A DNA stretch of 64,000 nt from Diorhabda sublineata. Its lineage: Eukaryota; Arthropoda; Insecta; Coleoptera; Chrysomelidae. The notes beneath the pieces are model-generated. The model saw nothing but the letters and a program-made list of their open reading frames with translations, ran no database searches and was not told the origin of the DNA. The DNA is taken from NCBI RefSeq assembly GCF_026230105.1, contig NC_079474.1:43414294-43478293 (forward strand). The letters run 5' to 3'. Position numbers and translations under genes: made by a program. Positions 47,401 through 59,400 of this stretch are shown here, piece by piece. The first letter of the stretch is position 1. Each line of letters starts with the position of its first letter.

Positions 47401-47715
47401 AGTGAATTTTCATTTATTTGTTGACTAAACACATTGAAACATCAAAAATCACGCCTCCTTAAGTCAAAATTTCAACCATTAAATACATACTTCACATCTC
47501 GAACTTCCTGTTCAGACAAGTTTTTTGCATATCCCTTGTCATTCGAGATGCTACTGTATAAGGTTTTCCTTCTGTTCCTTCATTTTTCTTATTTTAAACG
47601 TTTTTCTAAAAATCTGATGGGTTCAAATCAATAGCAATTGTTCACACTATTGTAATATTAAATTCATTTAATCCAAAAGGGGCGAATACTATCCTGTCTA
47701 GAAAACCAGGTTATA

Positions 47716-48415
47716 CAGGGTGATTCATTAAGAATGTCCAATCTCTGAACTGTAGATTCTAGACCTCAAAATATGATGATTCTGCTCAACATGCCTTATG
47801 CAAATATTGCTAGTTTCCGAGATACGGGGTGTTCAAAGTTTAAATTTAAATTTTGATTTTCGCAATAATTTTTTATGTTCTAACAATTTCTCTTTGAAAA
47901 TTGGCAATTTTACGTTTTTTTGGCATGAGGAAACATAATTTGCACTCTAATTTAAGATTGCTAATAGAGGGCGCTAGTTACACTTGTTTGTGTTAATTAA
48001 ATCAAAGTAAACTTTTTTTGGGCTAAACTTACAACTAAAAAAATATTAAAAAGCGTTAAATTCTACAAAAAAATACTCTTCTTTGATTCGTGTAACTCAA
48101 TTGGTTATCGAGTTATTTGCTTCCAAAACGTTCAATAAATTTTAATTTTTTCATAAAAAAATTTTATTATTCCTTAAATATGTAACAATAACAAATTTGT
48201 AAACAAAAATAAAAAACTTCAACGTAAAATTGCCAATTTTCAAAGAGAAATTGTGAAAACATAAAAACTTATCACGAACATCAAAATTTAAACTTTGAAC
48301 ACCCCGTATCTCGGAAACTAGCAATATTTGCATAAGGCATGTTGAGTTGAATCATCATATTTTGAGGTCTAGAATCTACAGTTCAGAGATTGGACATTCT
48401 TAATGAATCACCCTG
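47716..48415. mobile_element. Foldback MITE with about 210-bp inverted arms
   Basis: Begins CAGGGTGATTCATTAAGAAT after TATA and ends with the inverse, ATTCTTAATGAATCACCCTG, followed by TATA. The arms match over about 210 bases with few differences (for example CTGAACTGTAGATTCTAGAC and GGTCTAGAATCTACAGTTCA). The centre of about 280 bases has no transposase. TA flanks and a CAGGGTG end suggest a Tc1/mariner-type non-autonomous element; that assignment is inference. Confidence 0.8.
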
Positions 48416-48419
48416 TATA

Positions 48420-48881
48420 ATCTCTGTTCAAAATTTCAACCTCCAACTATAGGTAAATAAAAAAGTTCCAAACATATTTCTTAAAGATTTATTTCAAAAA
48501 TAAAACAAACATATCCAAAAAGTCTTAACAATACTAAATTTGCTGTATTGAATATTATAAATGTTAGAAAACAAGTAAATTTACACAGAATATATAAAAA
48601 TTTATTTCAACTGTCATAAATGAAGATCCAAAGATTCGTAGATATCCCAAAATTATGATTTGATCAATGGTATCAAAAATACTTTTTCAAATGCAAAACA
48701 TTTTAATATATATCACTATGGTTATAAACAATAAAATGTTGGAATAATTCTGTTTTTACTCATCCAAAATGGCACATTAAAGCAAGATATTCATTATTTT
48801 GAAAAATGTGCAAGTGAACTACTATAAACTAAGTCATCATGTTTCAAATTTTTGGGACATTCTAGTATAAAAATAAGTAAT
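48420..48881. other. 3' flank of MARCHF5
   Basis: AT-rich. It presumably includes the MARCHF5 3' UTR, as that gene ends at 48882 on the minus strand. Confidence 0.35.
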
Positions 48882-51800
48882 TTACTCTTCTCTCCTATGC
48901 AAATAAGTCGATATATTTGACTCTGTATAATCCAAAATTTTTCTCTGACATTGTCTAATATATTGTTGTTGCTTGTGATATATTCTTAAACATCCTTTTA
49001 TAGCAATGAATGTCAATCCACCTAAGATAGTTTTATGAAAATTGGATTTTATAGAATCAAAGAAAAATTTTCCAAACATATTCGCTATGGTCGGCATCAA
49101 GAGAGCTCCACACAACACTCTGGTGGCAGATACTGGATTCGATAATGGAGGTATATCTTCTATATTCGATGATTCAGATGTACTTGCACTGACTTCCAGC
49201 CTAGGACAGTCACTAACAATTACAAATTTTGTTGAATATTATAAATATAAATCATTCAATGGTGACACACTTGTATAGCAAAAAAACGCAATATACAATA
49301 ATTTACATTGAACTTTACTAATTTCAAACATAAATCTACTGATAAACAGATTTTAACCCAAATTATGGAAGAAGTAAAATATCAAATGCTGAAGCATAGA
49401 AAATATAGTCATAAACTTTTAAAATGATATGGTATTCTGTAAAGAAATGAAAGTCTATATACTAGAGGTTCAATTATGAATCCAAAGTTGCTTGCTTTGG
49501 AAGGGTTTTCCTACTTTCTTTTCAGCAATTCACAACAGCTAGACACTATTTTCATTTAACTTGAAGAAATATCAGAATTTTGAAAAAAAATCATCTGATT
49601 GGAAATAAAAGTCTGGTGGAAGTAAAATCTAATGGTTATAATTATACAGATAATCAATTGGACAATTCCTCTCTGAGATGTCCAGCAGAATACATAAATA
49701 ATAAATTTTTAATCCAAGTGCCCTTTAGAACAAAACAGTTAAATGTATTTCATAACCCATAATGAACAATTATAATTAGAGATTGTAGAAATAATCATAA
49801 TTGAATGTTGATAAAAAAGGTATTGACTTATTGATTTTTCACTCTTTCACAATCCTGATGTTGCGATAGAGGTATACAAATAGTTTTTTAATAAACACTC
49901 ACAATGGGACTATCTTAAATGGTTTCTATAACCAAGTCATCATCTTCAAAGACCAAAGGTAAATTATTCACGTTTGGTCTCTGAAGACAATAATAACTTG
50001 ATTAGTAAAACATACATCATTGTAATTAATTGTTGGTGTTAAACTGTGTGTTTAATATGAATAAGATATACCAGATAAGTAAGATGTCTTCATAATTTAG
50101 AATAAATATTTCAAATTGATATAGCTATAATTTCTACTAAGACAACACCTATAAAATATTTGTATAAACTCACCTAAAAGGAAATACGTTTCTAATAATT
50201 GGAATTTTTGATAAATTTTTTCTCATAAAAGTGAGTACTGCATCTTCCCATCTGATCATTTTACCTAGTACTAAAGCCACTGGAATTGCTGGAAGACCTA
50301 TCAACAATACTAATGGATCAGCTTGTTCCATAATAGCTAATCCTTCTTTCTGTCCAATCACCTAAAATATTAATTAGGCACAAATTATACCAAAGGTGCG
50401 GGCAAATTATAAATGATGAAAATCATTAATAGACCAACATTTATTTGAATAGAAGAACATCAAAACTTTCAACTTACAGCCCAGCCCATATACTTATTGT
50501 CCTATTAAGACATATAGTATGTTACATGGTATTAAACAAAATATTTATGAACTCAAGGATGTCTCAACTAAAATAAAAATAATAATGAAAAAGCTGTCTA
50601 CTATAAGCAGTACCAATACTGATACCCCCAAATTTGGAATTATTATTACTATTAATAGTTGAAGTTGAGCAGAATTAAGAGCAATATTGCAAAAGTAGCA
50701 AGATAAACTTCAAAATCCAGTAACTGTGAAGCTTAATTGTTAGTTTCAATTCACATTTGGTATTTTTATGCATTTGAAATACAATTAGCTACAACTTCTA
50801 GAATTAAGTTTCAATCAACATATTTTTTGTACATCAAATGTTTGAAAATACAATATTATTCAGTTTAACTCTGAGGACATGCTACTTTTATTACAAATTC
50901 TAGGTCAACATTGACCAAAATGTTCCAAAATATATTTGGTCCAGGTTGCCATATTCCTCAAGGAACTCCATACATGGCTCTGCACGGGTATGGATCAGAA
51001 GGCATCCCAGCAGTTCAAAATTCGATAAGTTTTCATTGTCAACATTATTTAATGAAAGAATATCAATAATTAACAACCAGGCAATTGAATTATTGTTTTC
51101 TTCAAATTACAATTAAGTAAAGTAATAGCAGAATCCAAAAAAAGTGCCGTGTTTATTTTTAGCAAACAATTAAAGAAGTCAGTTCTTATTGTTTTAGATA
51201 TAAAGGGAAACCAGACTTTAATGTTATTTCAGGCAAGAAGGTAAAATTTTTGATACATCTCAAGTAAAAAAAGAAATAACAACGTTCCAAAATATATTTG
51301 TCCAGGATGTCATATATAATTCTATAACTAAGCTTAAATCAATATATTTTTTGCACATCAACTGAAGATATTTCGAAATAAGCATAAAATGTTATTTCAG
51401 GCAAGTTTTTGATACATCTGAAGTAAAATATGTGTTATGGTGAAGAAATAATCCTTAAAAATAATTGTGAATTTTTAAAAAAGTAACAACTTATTATGAC
51501 AAAAATTACTGTGAAATTCATTCATTGTTGTACAAAAAAGATGAGTGCTGATGTGATGTAATGGTTATTTACATAATAAATAATGGAACTTTCCAATTAG
51601 CACAATTACACAGAAGTCAAAGCTTAACTAATGGATTTTTTGAATGATCATTAAATATTATTTACCTGCATGATGGTAATAGCTCCATAGGTGACTGCAC
51701 ACCAATATATTGCTCCTACAACAATGCCAGCAGCTAAGAAAGGACAACCTTTATATATAAAGCTGTCTACTGTATCTAGTACCAATACTAATACTCCCAT

Positions 51801-52311
51801 ATTCGGAAATACTATAATATATTCAGTTTGACACTGAGGACATGCTACTTTACCAATATTACCCCCTTTCTGTTTTTCGTCCACCCATCGTTGTAAACAA
51901 GACTGATGTACCTAAAAAAATCGTGCATTAATTAATTAAATGACACATAAACTATTGCTGTGTAATATTTAATGTGTTTAACATTTATATATTCATCAAA
52001 ACGATAAAAATTTTTAGCTATAATTCGTAAAATATCAAATGTCAACATTAGAAAGCCAATCAATATATAATTATAATTATTCTGGTATTGAAAGATAGTA
52101 TCTACAAATAAATATATATATATACCCATTTTGTTGTACCACGGCAATTACAGGGCTGCACCCAAGCAGCCGTACGATCTTCTTCATCCGTCGCAAAACA
52201 TACCCAACAATATCTAGGTGAATCTTTGCTTTCTACTTGAACTCCAGTACTGTCTGTACCCTTGTCTTCTTGTGAATTATTTGGAGTTTGTTGCTCTTCG
52301 TTAAATTCCAT
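48882..52311 (-). CDS. MARCHF5: MARCHF5, mitochondrial RING-CH E3 ubiquitin ligase
   Basis: Four exons on the minus strand: 52311-52126, 51911-51666, 50361-50174, 49212-48882; phases 0, 0, 2; 316 residues (human 278). MARCHF5 is a multi-pass outer-mitochondrial-membrane E3 that ubiquitinates fission and quality-control proteins. The N-terminal RING-CH domain has its C4HC3 ligands at C35, C38, C54, C56, H64, C67, C86 and C89 (YCWVC, PCNC, VHQSC, CPQC). Hydrophobic segments follow: PNMGVLVLVLDTVDSF, PFLAAGIVVGAIYWCAVTYG, PLVLLIGLPAIPVALVLGKM, and in exon 4 ILGGLTFIAIKG. The conserved tail reads QQQYIRQCQRKILDY. The extra length lies in the acidic N-terminus and in a Ser-rich linker after FPF. 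The second intron (50362-51665) carries scrambled gene fragments. Human-like order and motifs make the identity secure. Confidence 0.93.
49870..50060. repeat. Hammerhead-like repeat, family 1, degraded copy 4
   Basis: Within MARCHF5 intron 3. A left inverted arm (49892-49960, including ATAACCAAGTCATCATCTTC) faces a right unit with GGTCTCTGAAGACAATAATAAC (49974-49995), then TTGATTAGTAAAAC and TTAATTGTTGGTGTTAAACTG. GAAA has become TAAA and the hairpin is broken. Confidence 0.55.
50590..50965 (+). pseudogene. Chimeric fragments of MARCHF5 exon 2 and ZAD gene 2
   Basis: Four segments follow one another in this intron: 50590-50640 resembles MARCHF5 exon 2 (51759-51810; shares AGCTGTCTACT and TACCAATACT); 50652-50835 resembles ZAD gene 2 exon 2 plus the following intron (53786-53970; shares AATTAAGAGCAATATT and TTTTTTGTACATCAAAT); 50850-50890 resembles the next part of MARCHF5 exon 2 (51818-51852; TGAGGACATGCTACTTT); 50895-50960 resembles the ZAD intron 1/exon 2 junction (53692-53760; TTCCAAAATATATTTG). 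Stops are present. Intron sequence is included, so the copies arose from DNA, not from mRNA. Confidence 0.75.
51230..51435 (+). pseudogene. Second fragment of ZAD gene 2 exon 2/intron 2
   Basis: 51287-51325 is nearly identical to 53727-53762 (TTCCAAAATATATTTGTCCA then GGATGTCATATA). 51328-51380 resembles the intron at 53938-53990 (AAGCT...ATATATTTTTT-CACATCAA...GATATTT-GAAAT). The word ATGTTATTTCAGGCAAG occurs twice (51219 and 51391 regions) and resembles the acceptor TTATATTTCAGGTAATG of ZAD exon 3. It lacks most coding sequence. Confidence 0.7.
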
Positions 52312-52617
52312 CGTGATATATTTTCATAACAAGTGATTTGGTGACAATCCCTGACGATTGATGAGTAGTTGAAATATGCAAAATCGTAATTATTTATATC
52401 ATATTGTCCAAATCTTGCAAAATTTATGTTGAAAAAAACATCACAAATGCCAACTGTCTTTTTCTTTTCTATTCCTTGAATGAAGTTTGTGATAGTTGTA
52501 TCTTGACTATGAAGCTATTCAGTACATTTAATTATTTTTACGCTACTCTATTAATAAATTGAAAAAAACTATAAATCATTTTAAAACTTTATTATTTATG
52601 TGTACATAGTTATTCCC

Positions 52618-53175
52618 CTATTTCTTCTTCTTTCCTTTCTTCTTCTTCTTTGGTTCTGCCATCATTGTGTCAATAAATTCTCTATACTTAAAAACACCTT
52701 CTTGGTCCTCGACTCCTGCAATTTTTAAAGTTTGTTTTTCTAATTCTTTCCATTCCAGGAAAGTGAGCTTTTCACCAACTTTAGTTACAGCTTGATGTAA
52801 TTCTGCTAGATCTACTATTCCGTCTTGATCTTCGTCAAATATTTTAAATGCCTCATAAATTTCGTTTTCATCGGTAGTTTGCATTTTCCTATGAATTAAA
52901 ACTAAGAGTGGAAAAAATTCCAAAAAACCTGTTTGGTTGGGATCCATTTCTTCCACCATATCCAACAATTCAGCTTCCGTTGGATACAATTTTAAAGTTC
53001 TCAAAACCAATCCCAACTCCTTTATATTCATCCTACGTTTTGGTTCTTTTTTAGTTGCTAAATTGAAATTTTCAAAAAAGAGGGCAAATTGTTCTATTTC
53101 TTCGGGCGTAAACAATTCATTAACTTCTAATTCATAGGGTTCCAGCTTTTTTTGTTTCTTTTTTTGCTGGGCCAT
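52618..53175 (-). CDS. EF-hand (calmodulin-like) protein with lysine-rich ends
   Basis: Single exon, 185 residues. It has the calmodulin/troponin-C layout: helix-loop-helix units at about 30-60, 66-97, 104-135 and 142-172. Only one loop is canonical for calcium, DEDQDGIVDLAE at 114-125 (acidic residues at positions 1, 3, 5 and 12, Gly at 6). The second loop, starting at D78 (DPNQTGFLEFFP), lacks the final Glu, and the first and fourth are degenerate. Both ends are basic (KKKQKK near 5-10, KKKKKGKKKK at the C-terminus). It resembles axonemal calmodulin-like proteins such as EFCAB2/DRC8, but I cannot tell orthology by eye. It lies 306 bases beyond the MARCHF5 start on the same strand and 313 bases from the divergent ZAD gene 2. 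TTTATT at 52588-52593 gives an AATAAA on its strand 25 bases after the stop. Confidence 0.85.
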   Translation of the reverse strand: MAQQKKKQKKLEPYELEVNELFTPEEIEQFALFFENFNLATKKEPKRRMNIKELGLVLRTLKLYPTEAELLDMVEEMDPNQTGFLEFFPLLVLIHRKMQTTDENEIYEAFKIFDEDQDGIVDLAELHQAVTKVGEKLTFLEWKELEKQTLKIAGVEDQEGVFKYREFIDTMMAEPKKKKKGKKKK

Positions 53176-53488
53176 ATTTAAATAATAGATAGATATTTTT
53201 ATAAGGTTAAACTGTCAGTACAAAGCTGTTTCCTGACAGTTTTAAAACATTTTCAAAAACTACTTTATAAATCATTGTTGACCTCAGAAGAAATTCATAA
53301 ATAAATAATAAGCATTTTGAATTGTCAATAATAAATTAAAGAATTTTGTTGGCTCCCAATTAAAGCTCTTGATACACGGCAATATAAAAACGCTTTTATA
53401 TAATTTTAGCCAATAATAATACATTTCAAACTTAACGTTTCTATCATATTGACAGCAATAACTGTCTTTAAATGTACCTTAAACAAAA
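53176..53488. promoter_or_regulatory. Shared intergenic region between divergent genes
   Basis: 313 bases separate the ATG of the EF-hand gene (minus strand) from the ATG of ZAD gene 2 (plus strand). Both promoters and 5' UTRs must lie here unless upstream exons exist. It is AT-rich, with no obvious TATA box or CpG-rich stretch. Confidence 0.5.
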
Positions 53489-56400
53489 ATGGAAGATGAA
53501 GTGTTACTTTGTGAATCAAATTTTTGCAGGCTTTGTGGAGAAAAGAACGAAAACGGCGTATATATATTTAGTAAAGATGAACATTCTACAAATTTAGAAA
53601 ACTTAATTAATAAATATTTACCTATAACTGTAAGTAAATATTTTATTTAATATTTAACTTGATCCTCCTAGTAGTATGGGAAATTTAAAAATCTTCAAAT
53701 TTTAGGTAGACATTCACCAAAACTTTCCAAAATATATTTGTCCAGGATGTCATATACAATTAGAATCGACAAAATTATTTTTGGATTTAATAGTTGTAGG
53801 CCAAGCAAAATTAAGAGCAATATTACAAAAGCAGAAAGAAGATCTTCAAAATTCAGTTACTTTGGAGCTTAACTGTTAGTTTTAATTTACATTTTGATTA
53901 TGAATTTGAATCACAATTTGTTACACCTTTTAGAATCAAGCTATAATAAATATATATTTTTTTGTACATCAAATAAAGATATTTTGAAATTTTTATAAGA
54001 TTATATTTCAGGTAATGATCCTTTTTATACAAGAGATCACACTTTGAGATTGAATGCAGAAGGGTTAGATAAACCTAGAAGAAAAAGAGGTAGACCTGCC
54101 AAAAAACTTATTGATAATGAAGAAAAACCACAGTCGGAAGGGAAGATTGAAGAAACGAAAAATAGCAAAGAACTAGAAGATATGGAAACAGAAAACAGGA
54201 GGAAAAGAATAGTTCGAGCACCTGTTCGATTTCAAGGAGTTGTCCAGGTAAAAATTAGTACTTAACACCTTTGTTGCGGAAGAGGTATTATACTTCCTAG
54301 CTATAATTTCCCAACTATAAATAAAATGTTGAAAAATCAAATAGTATAATTCTAATTATTCAAATAAAAGATACAAAAAAAATCATCATTATCTGTATCT
54401 GACAAATGCAGATTTTACGTAGGTACTTGAGTGAAAATTATTTTTCATAAACTTTCAGTTAAATTTGGGTATAAATTTCGATGGCAATACATGAAACCAT
54501 TTAAATCCGATCTTGTACTTTTTTGGATCAAGGTCCAGAGGCAGATCTACAGATTTGCCTCCTGCGGGCTATTTATCTTTTGCCGCCCCTAGTGACCTAT
54601 GAAATTAACTCACTATTATATAAATTACATTTTTAATCAATAAACCATTAAAATGTGGGAATTAAGGTTTCGTCCTTGATTATTTTTATGCATAGAATTA
54701 TTAAAAGAAATTTTCAAGAGAAGAGAATTTGATGTACCACTTTTAAAGTAAGGAAGATATGTTTTGAAACTATTCAACACTTGTATGAATAAAGCTTATA
54801 CAATGATTCTCGTATTTGCGATAAAACTAACCCGCAACGAAAGTGTTGAAGTATAATATAAACCAATAAAATTGCAGGAATTATTATTAACTACCTATAT
54901 GTATTAGGGGAAAGAATTAGAGGATATATTGAAAAAGGAAGGAGTTATAGATGAGGAAAATAGAATAATTGAAATAGACAAAGAAGATGTTCGCAAAACG
55001 TCGCGTCAAGTAGTTATAGGTAGAACTGAAGGTAAATCTGGAGAAGATTTAGGTAGACCAGTTTTTATAAATAGAGTAAGAAGTAAACCAAAATCAGGTA
55101 CTCGAAATAAAAATGAACCATCAAACTTTTTAGACATTCGATCGTTTTTTAGTTTTATTTAAAAGGGCTGGGATGGGAAACTTTGAGTGCAAAATTTGCT
55201 TGAAAAAGTTTATACACAAAGTTCATTATAACTTTCATTTGAGATCACATGAAGATGAAGGTTTGAACGTAAAATCTTTGGAAAATGAAAATCTTGCAAA
55301 TCCACCTGTAACCGAACAGGAAGTGAGTATATTATCCACAATTTATCATTTCTGATGAATTATTATTAATTTTTGGTGAATATTTATATATCTATTTGTT
55401 TCACAGAATACCATAGATTTTTCAGATGTTATAAATAAAGAACCACCTCCAGAACTTCAAGATTCTCAAAAAAATAATAAACAACACATGTGTAAAAAAT
55501 GTACAGAATCATTTTCAACTCTCGAAGAGTTGAAAACACATTTACAAAGACATGGATCTAAAAAATACATATGTGATATTTGTGGTAAAGTCTTACAGCA
55601 TAACAGTAGTCTTTTGTATCACAAACAAACTGAACACACCAATAAGAAATTTGTATGCAATACCTGCGATAAAAGTTTTAAACATCAACAACTTTTACAG
55701 AGACACCAGGTAAGTTTTTTATTTTCACTCATAAGAATGTATGCTAAAAAATATTTTTATAAGTTTTTTGGAAATCCAGATCCATTAACCTACTTAGACA
55801 ATTTAGATGAATATGATACATAATAATGAAATCCTTTGCAACAATTGTACCTGATAGGGTAATAAAAGTTTTTTACATTGTTGTTATTGACTTGTTATAA
55901 ATCCAAAATTTAAAAAGTTATGAGCAAAAAAGTGAAAAAATATCATCAAGCATTTCCTATTTTACGTATGTGAAACGCTCAAAAGTGTATTTCAGACGCC
56001 GTGAACTCTTAGTGGAATGCACTATAAGACGTTGAATGGAGGTTGACATTAATCTGTCCTTTTCCAATATGCGTCGTTAGAAAAAGAAACGAAATGAAAC
56101 GTAGAAATGAGTGTTTTATTAAGTCGGTAACATTTCTTTTGGCTTGATACCTGGTTACGAGCAACGGATGAACAAAAGGTTTGTCGTCCAAATATGCAAA
56201 CGTTAATGGTGTGTGCAAATGGTGTTGGAAGTCATATGCTAAAACTGCTAGGTGTGGGTAAATCTCAAAATCCCCGAGGATTCAAAAACACAAAAATTAA
56301 AAACCTTCCTGTTGTTTGTATGGATCAGAGGTGGGCGTGGGTAACACAAGAAGTGTTCAGTGACTGGTTTTTCAATCTCTTTGTGCCTGCTGTAAAAAAG

Positions 56401-59400
56401 CACGATAAAAACCCTTTTACTGATAGATAATGCTCGTGGATATCCAGATATGGATGGCTTAAAAGTTAAAACAAAGAATGGCTACATAGAGGTAATTTTT
56501 CTTTGGATGATTGGACTTTTTTATTGTTTCGAATGTTTTAGGTTATGTATTTGCCGAAAAACGTCCACATATGGATATTCTGTTTCAACCAGACGCAGAC
56601 ATCACATCACTTTTGAAGAAATTTAGCATTAAAGACAAAGACGCGGTTATTAAACCAGCATTTGCATGGCATCAAGTGAAACCGTCAACTCTAATTCAAT
56701 CCTGGAAAAATATTAGGCCAGACAATCCAATGCTTTGAGCAAAATGATAACGAAAAAGAGAATGCTAATGATAGCAACGAAGTTATAAATGACACACACT
56801 TTTCGATCAAATTAATGCTCCTTCAGAAGAAATAAGCAGATGGAAGGTAACTTGAACGCCAACTTTACTGACGAAGAAATAGTAAAAGAAATCACATCTA
56901 ATGAAGATGAAACATTAGAGAAGCTTCCGAACGCTAAAAATTCTGTCAGCTGTGATGAAGCTATATCAGCTCTAAATGTTTTGATACGAGTGGGAACACG
57001 AATACAACAACATTGTGGTGCTAAAATCTCTTGAAGAAGAAGGGTCATAACTAGCAGTCACCACAAAAAGACAGACTTTTTCAATGTTTAAAATAAAAGA
57101 TTTTTTTATGTTAAAACTAATGCCAAAATAATTATGAGTGTATGTTTTTCAATTTTTTATAGGCTGGGTGTTGATAATGATAGTAGATGTTTTTGAGTAT
57201 ATGTAAGTGCGTATACACAGCTAAAATCGGTCAAAGAAATACAAATATTTGATAATCCGACAGTTTTTGGTAATCCGACCACCAGTCGGTTCCGTAACTG
57301 TCGGTTTATCGAGTGCCAACTGTAGTGTAATAAGCTAATAAGGACGACGGGTAACCGACCGTCGGGAAAAGAGGTGACCTGTACATATACCAGACAGCTA
57401 TACGGCATGCCTGAGAAATCACTCAGTTATTACCAATAGAATTGGCGATCTTGTATAGACGTTAAAAAAATAAAGAAAAAAAAACTAGGATACAGAACTT
57501 CAATCCATGCGCTTCTGGTTTTAATTAGGTTCTTATAATGTTTATCTGTTTTATCCCGTAAAATGGGTCGATTCTGTACCAATGTAATTAGAAACACGAT
57601 ATCAATTTCCGCCATGGCACAAAAACAATTATATACAGGTAGTAACCAATACCTGAGAAAGTATTCAAAATGCAGTTGATTACACGACCAATGCCGGATA
57701 GATGTGAACGCGTCTATTACTTTGTATACTTCAATACCTGTCGTGACTTGTTTTACACGACACCGACAGCCGTGTTCATCGCAGTGGGAGCTGTCGGCTT
57801 ACTACGGTAGATACCCGCTGTCGTGTATACGACTACGATATTTGTCTGCTAAATGTGAATGGTCTAATACAGACTTCATCCCAACAGTCGGTTACCCAGC
57901 GACGCTGGGCCAGCGTCGTTTAAACCAAGGTTACTAGAATAATAGAAAGTTTTTGACAATAACAAGATGCGCAGTAGACAAGTTACGTCACCGGTTCTTC
58001 ACAGCTTTGAATTCGTTAGTTAGAAATATATTTGTTGGTTTGTATAGCCAGATCAGCAAGAGACAACACACATCCTCGTAACTCGAACATAATGTTAGTG
58101 AGTTACTGTTTGACATAAAAATATAAACAAAACAAAAATGTTAACATAATGACGTAGCTGGTGTTATAGTAGCAGATCGTTTGTTTACAAAAACATGCGC
58201 TTGTCCGCAAACCTTCTGTTATTCTAGTAACCTTGGTTTAAACGACTACCGGAGTAAAGTGAAATTAGCCATATATGTTATATATAATCATTACAGGTTG
58301 TTCATTCGGAAGCAAGACCTTACATCTGTCCCATATGCAACTCATCTTTTAAAACGAAAGCAAATCTAATCAATCATGAAGGGGTTCACACTGGTGAAAA
58401 GCGATACGAATGTACGGAATGTAATCAAAAATTTGCACATAAAACATCATTCAGCCTGCACCAAAGATGGCACGAAGGCAAAAAGCCATATACTTGCGAA
58501 TATTGTAATAAGAAATTTTCGCAAAATGGGAATTTGTTGGAGCACAAGAGAATACATACTGGAGAAAAACCATTTTTTTGTGAAGTTTGTGGTAGACATT
58601 TTACCACATCGTCACAGTTAAAGGTACACGTTAAAAGACATACAGGGGAAAAACCGTGGCAATGTGATGTTTGTGATAAAAGTTTTTTGCACAAAGATTC
58701 CTATATATATCATATGCGTCGCCATTTTAACGAACGTCCTAATGTTTGTAAGTTATGTAACAGAAGCTTTACTGAACCATGGGGACTTAAGAAGCACATG
58801 CGTATACATACAGGAGAAAAACCTTTCAATTGCTTCTTCTGCAATAAATCCTTTTCTGGTAAGCAAGTTACAAAAATTGTAAAAGTAAAACTATTATAAT
58901 CAATAACAAGATAGTAACATTTTTGCATTTATATTTTGTTTCAGATAAATCTAATAGGGATAAACACACCCGTACACACCTCAGATTTCAAAACAAAAAT
59001 ATTTCTATTACGAGCAACAAAGATCTTTCAAGTATCGAAGAAAAGAAGAATCCCCTCAACGATCTTCAATTGACTCAATTAGTTGATCAACAAGGAAATC
59101 CTATCAGTATTATTACACAAGATGGTCAGACTGTACCAGTTGTTACTTCCGGCAATGACGCTGATAGTAATTTACATGGATTATTACCAGATGGTAGCTT
59201 AGTACCAATAGAAATTGCTGTACAGGATAAAGAATTGGAAGCGGTGAGTTTAATACTCTACTCTACGGTATTGGAAAAAAATGTATGGAATAAAGAAATA
59301 TTAATGTAACTGGTCAACTTGTGCCACTGTCGGAGGTGTATATGAAAGATTACAATTTTCGCTTTAAAGTACAAACTACCCAAGAAGTATTTCAAAAATC

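Noticed and set aside
49042..49278. 78-residue plus frame over MARCHF5 exon 4
   Set aside because: Antisense shadow of the conserved MARCHF5 C-terminal exon.
55098..55162. ZAD gene 2 exon 4 read through to the stop at 55160
   Set aside because: This would truncate the protein before all fingers; a 55-base GT/AG intron restores the frame into the first finger.
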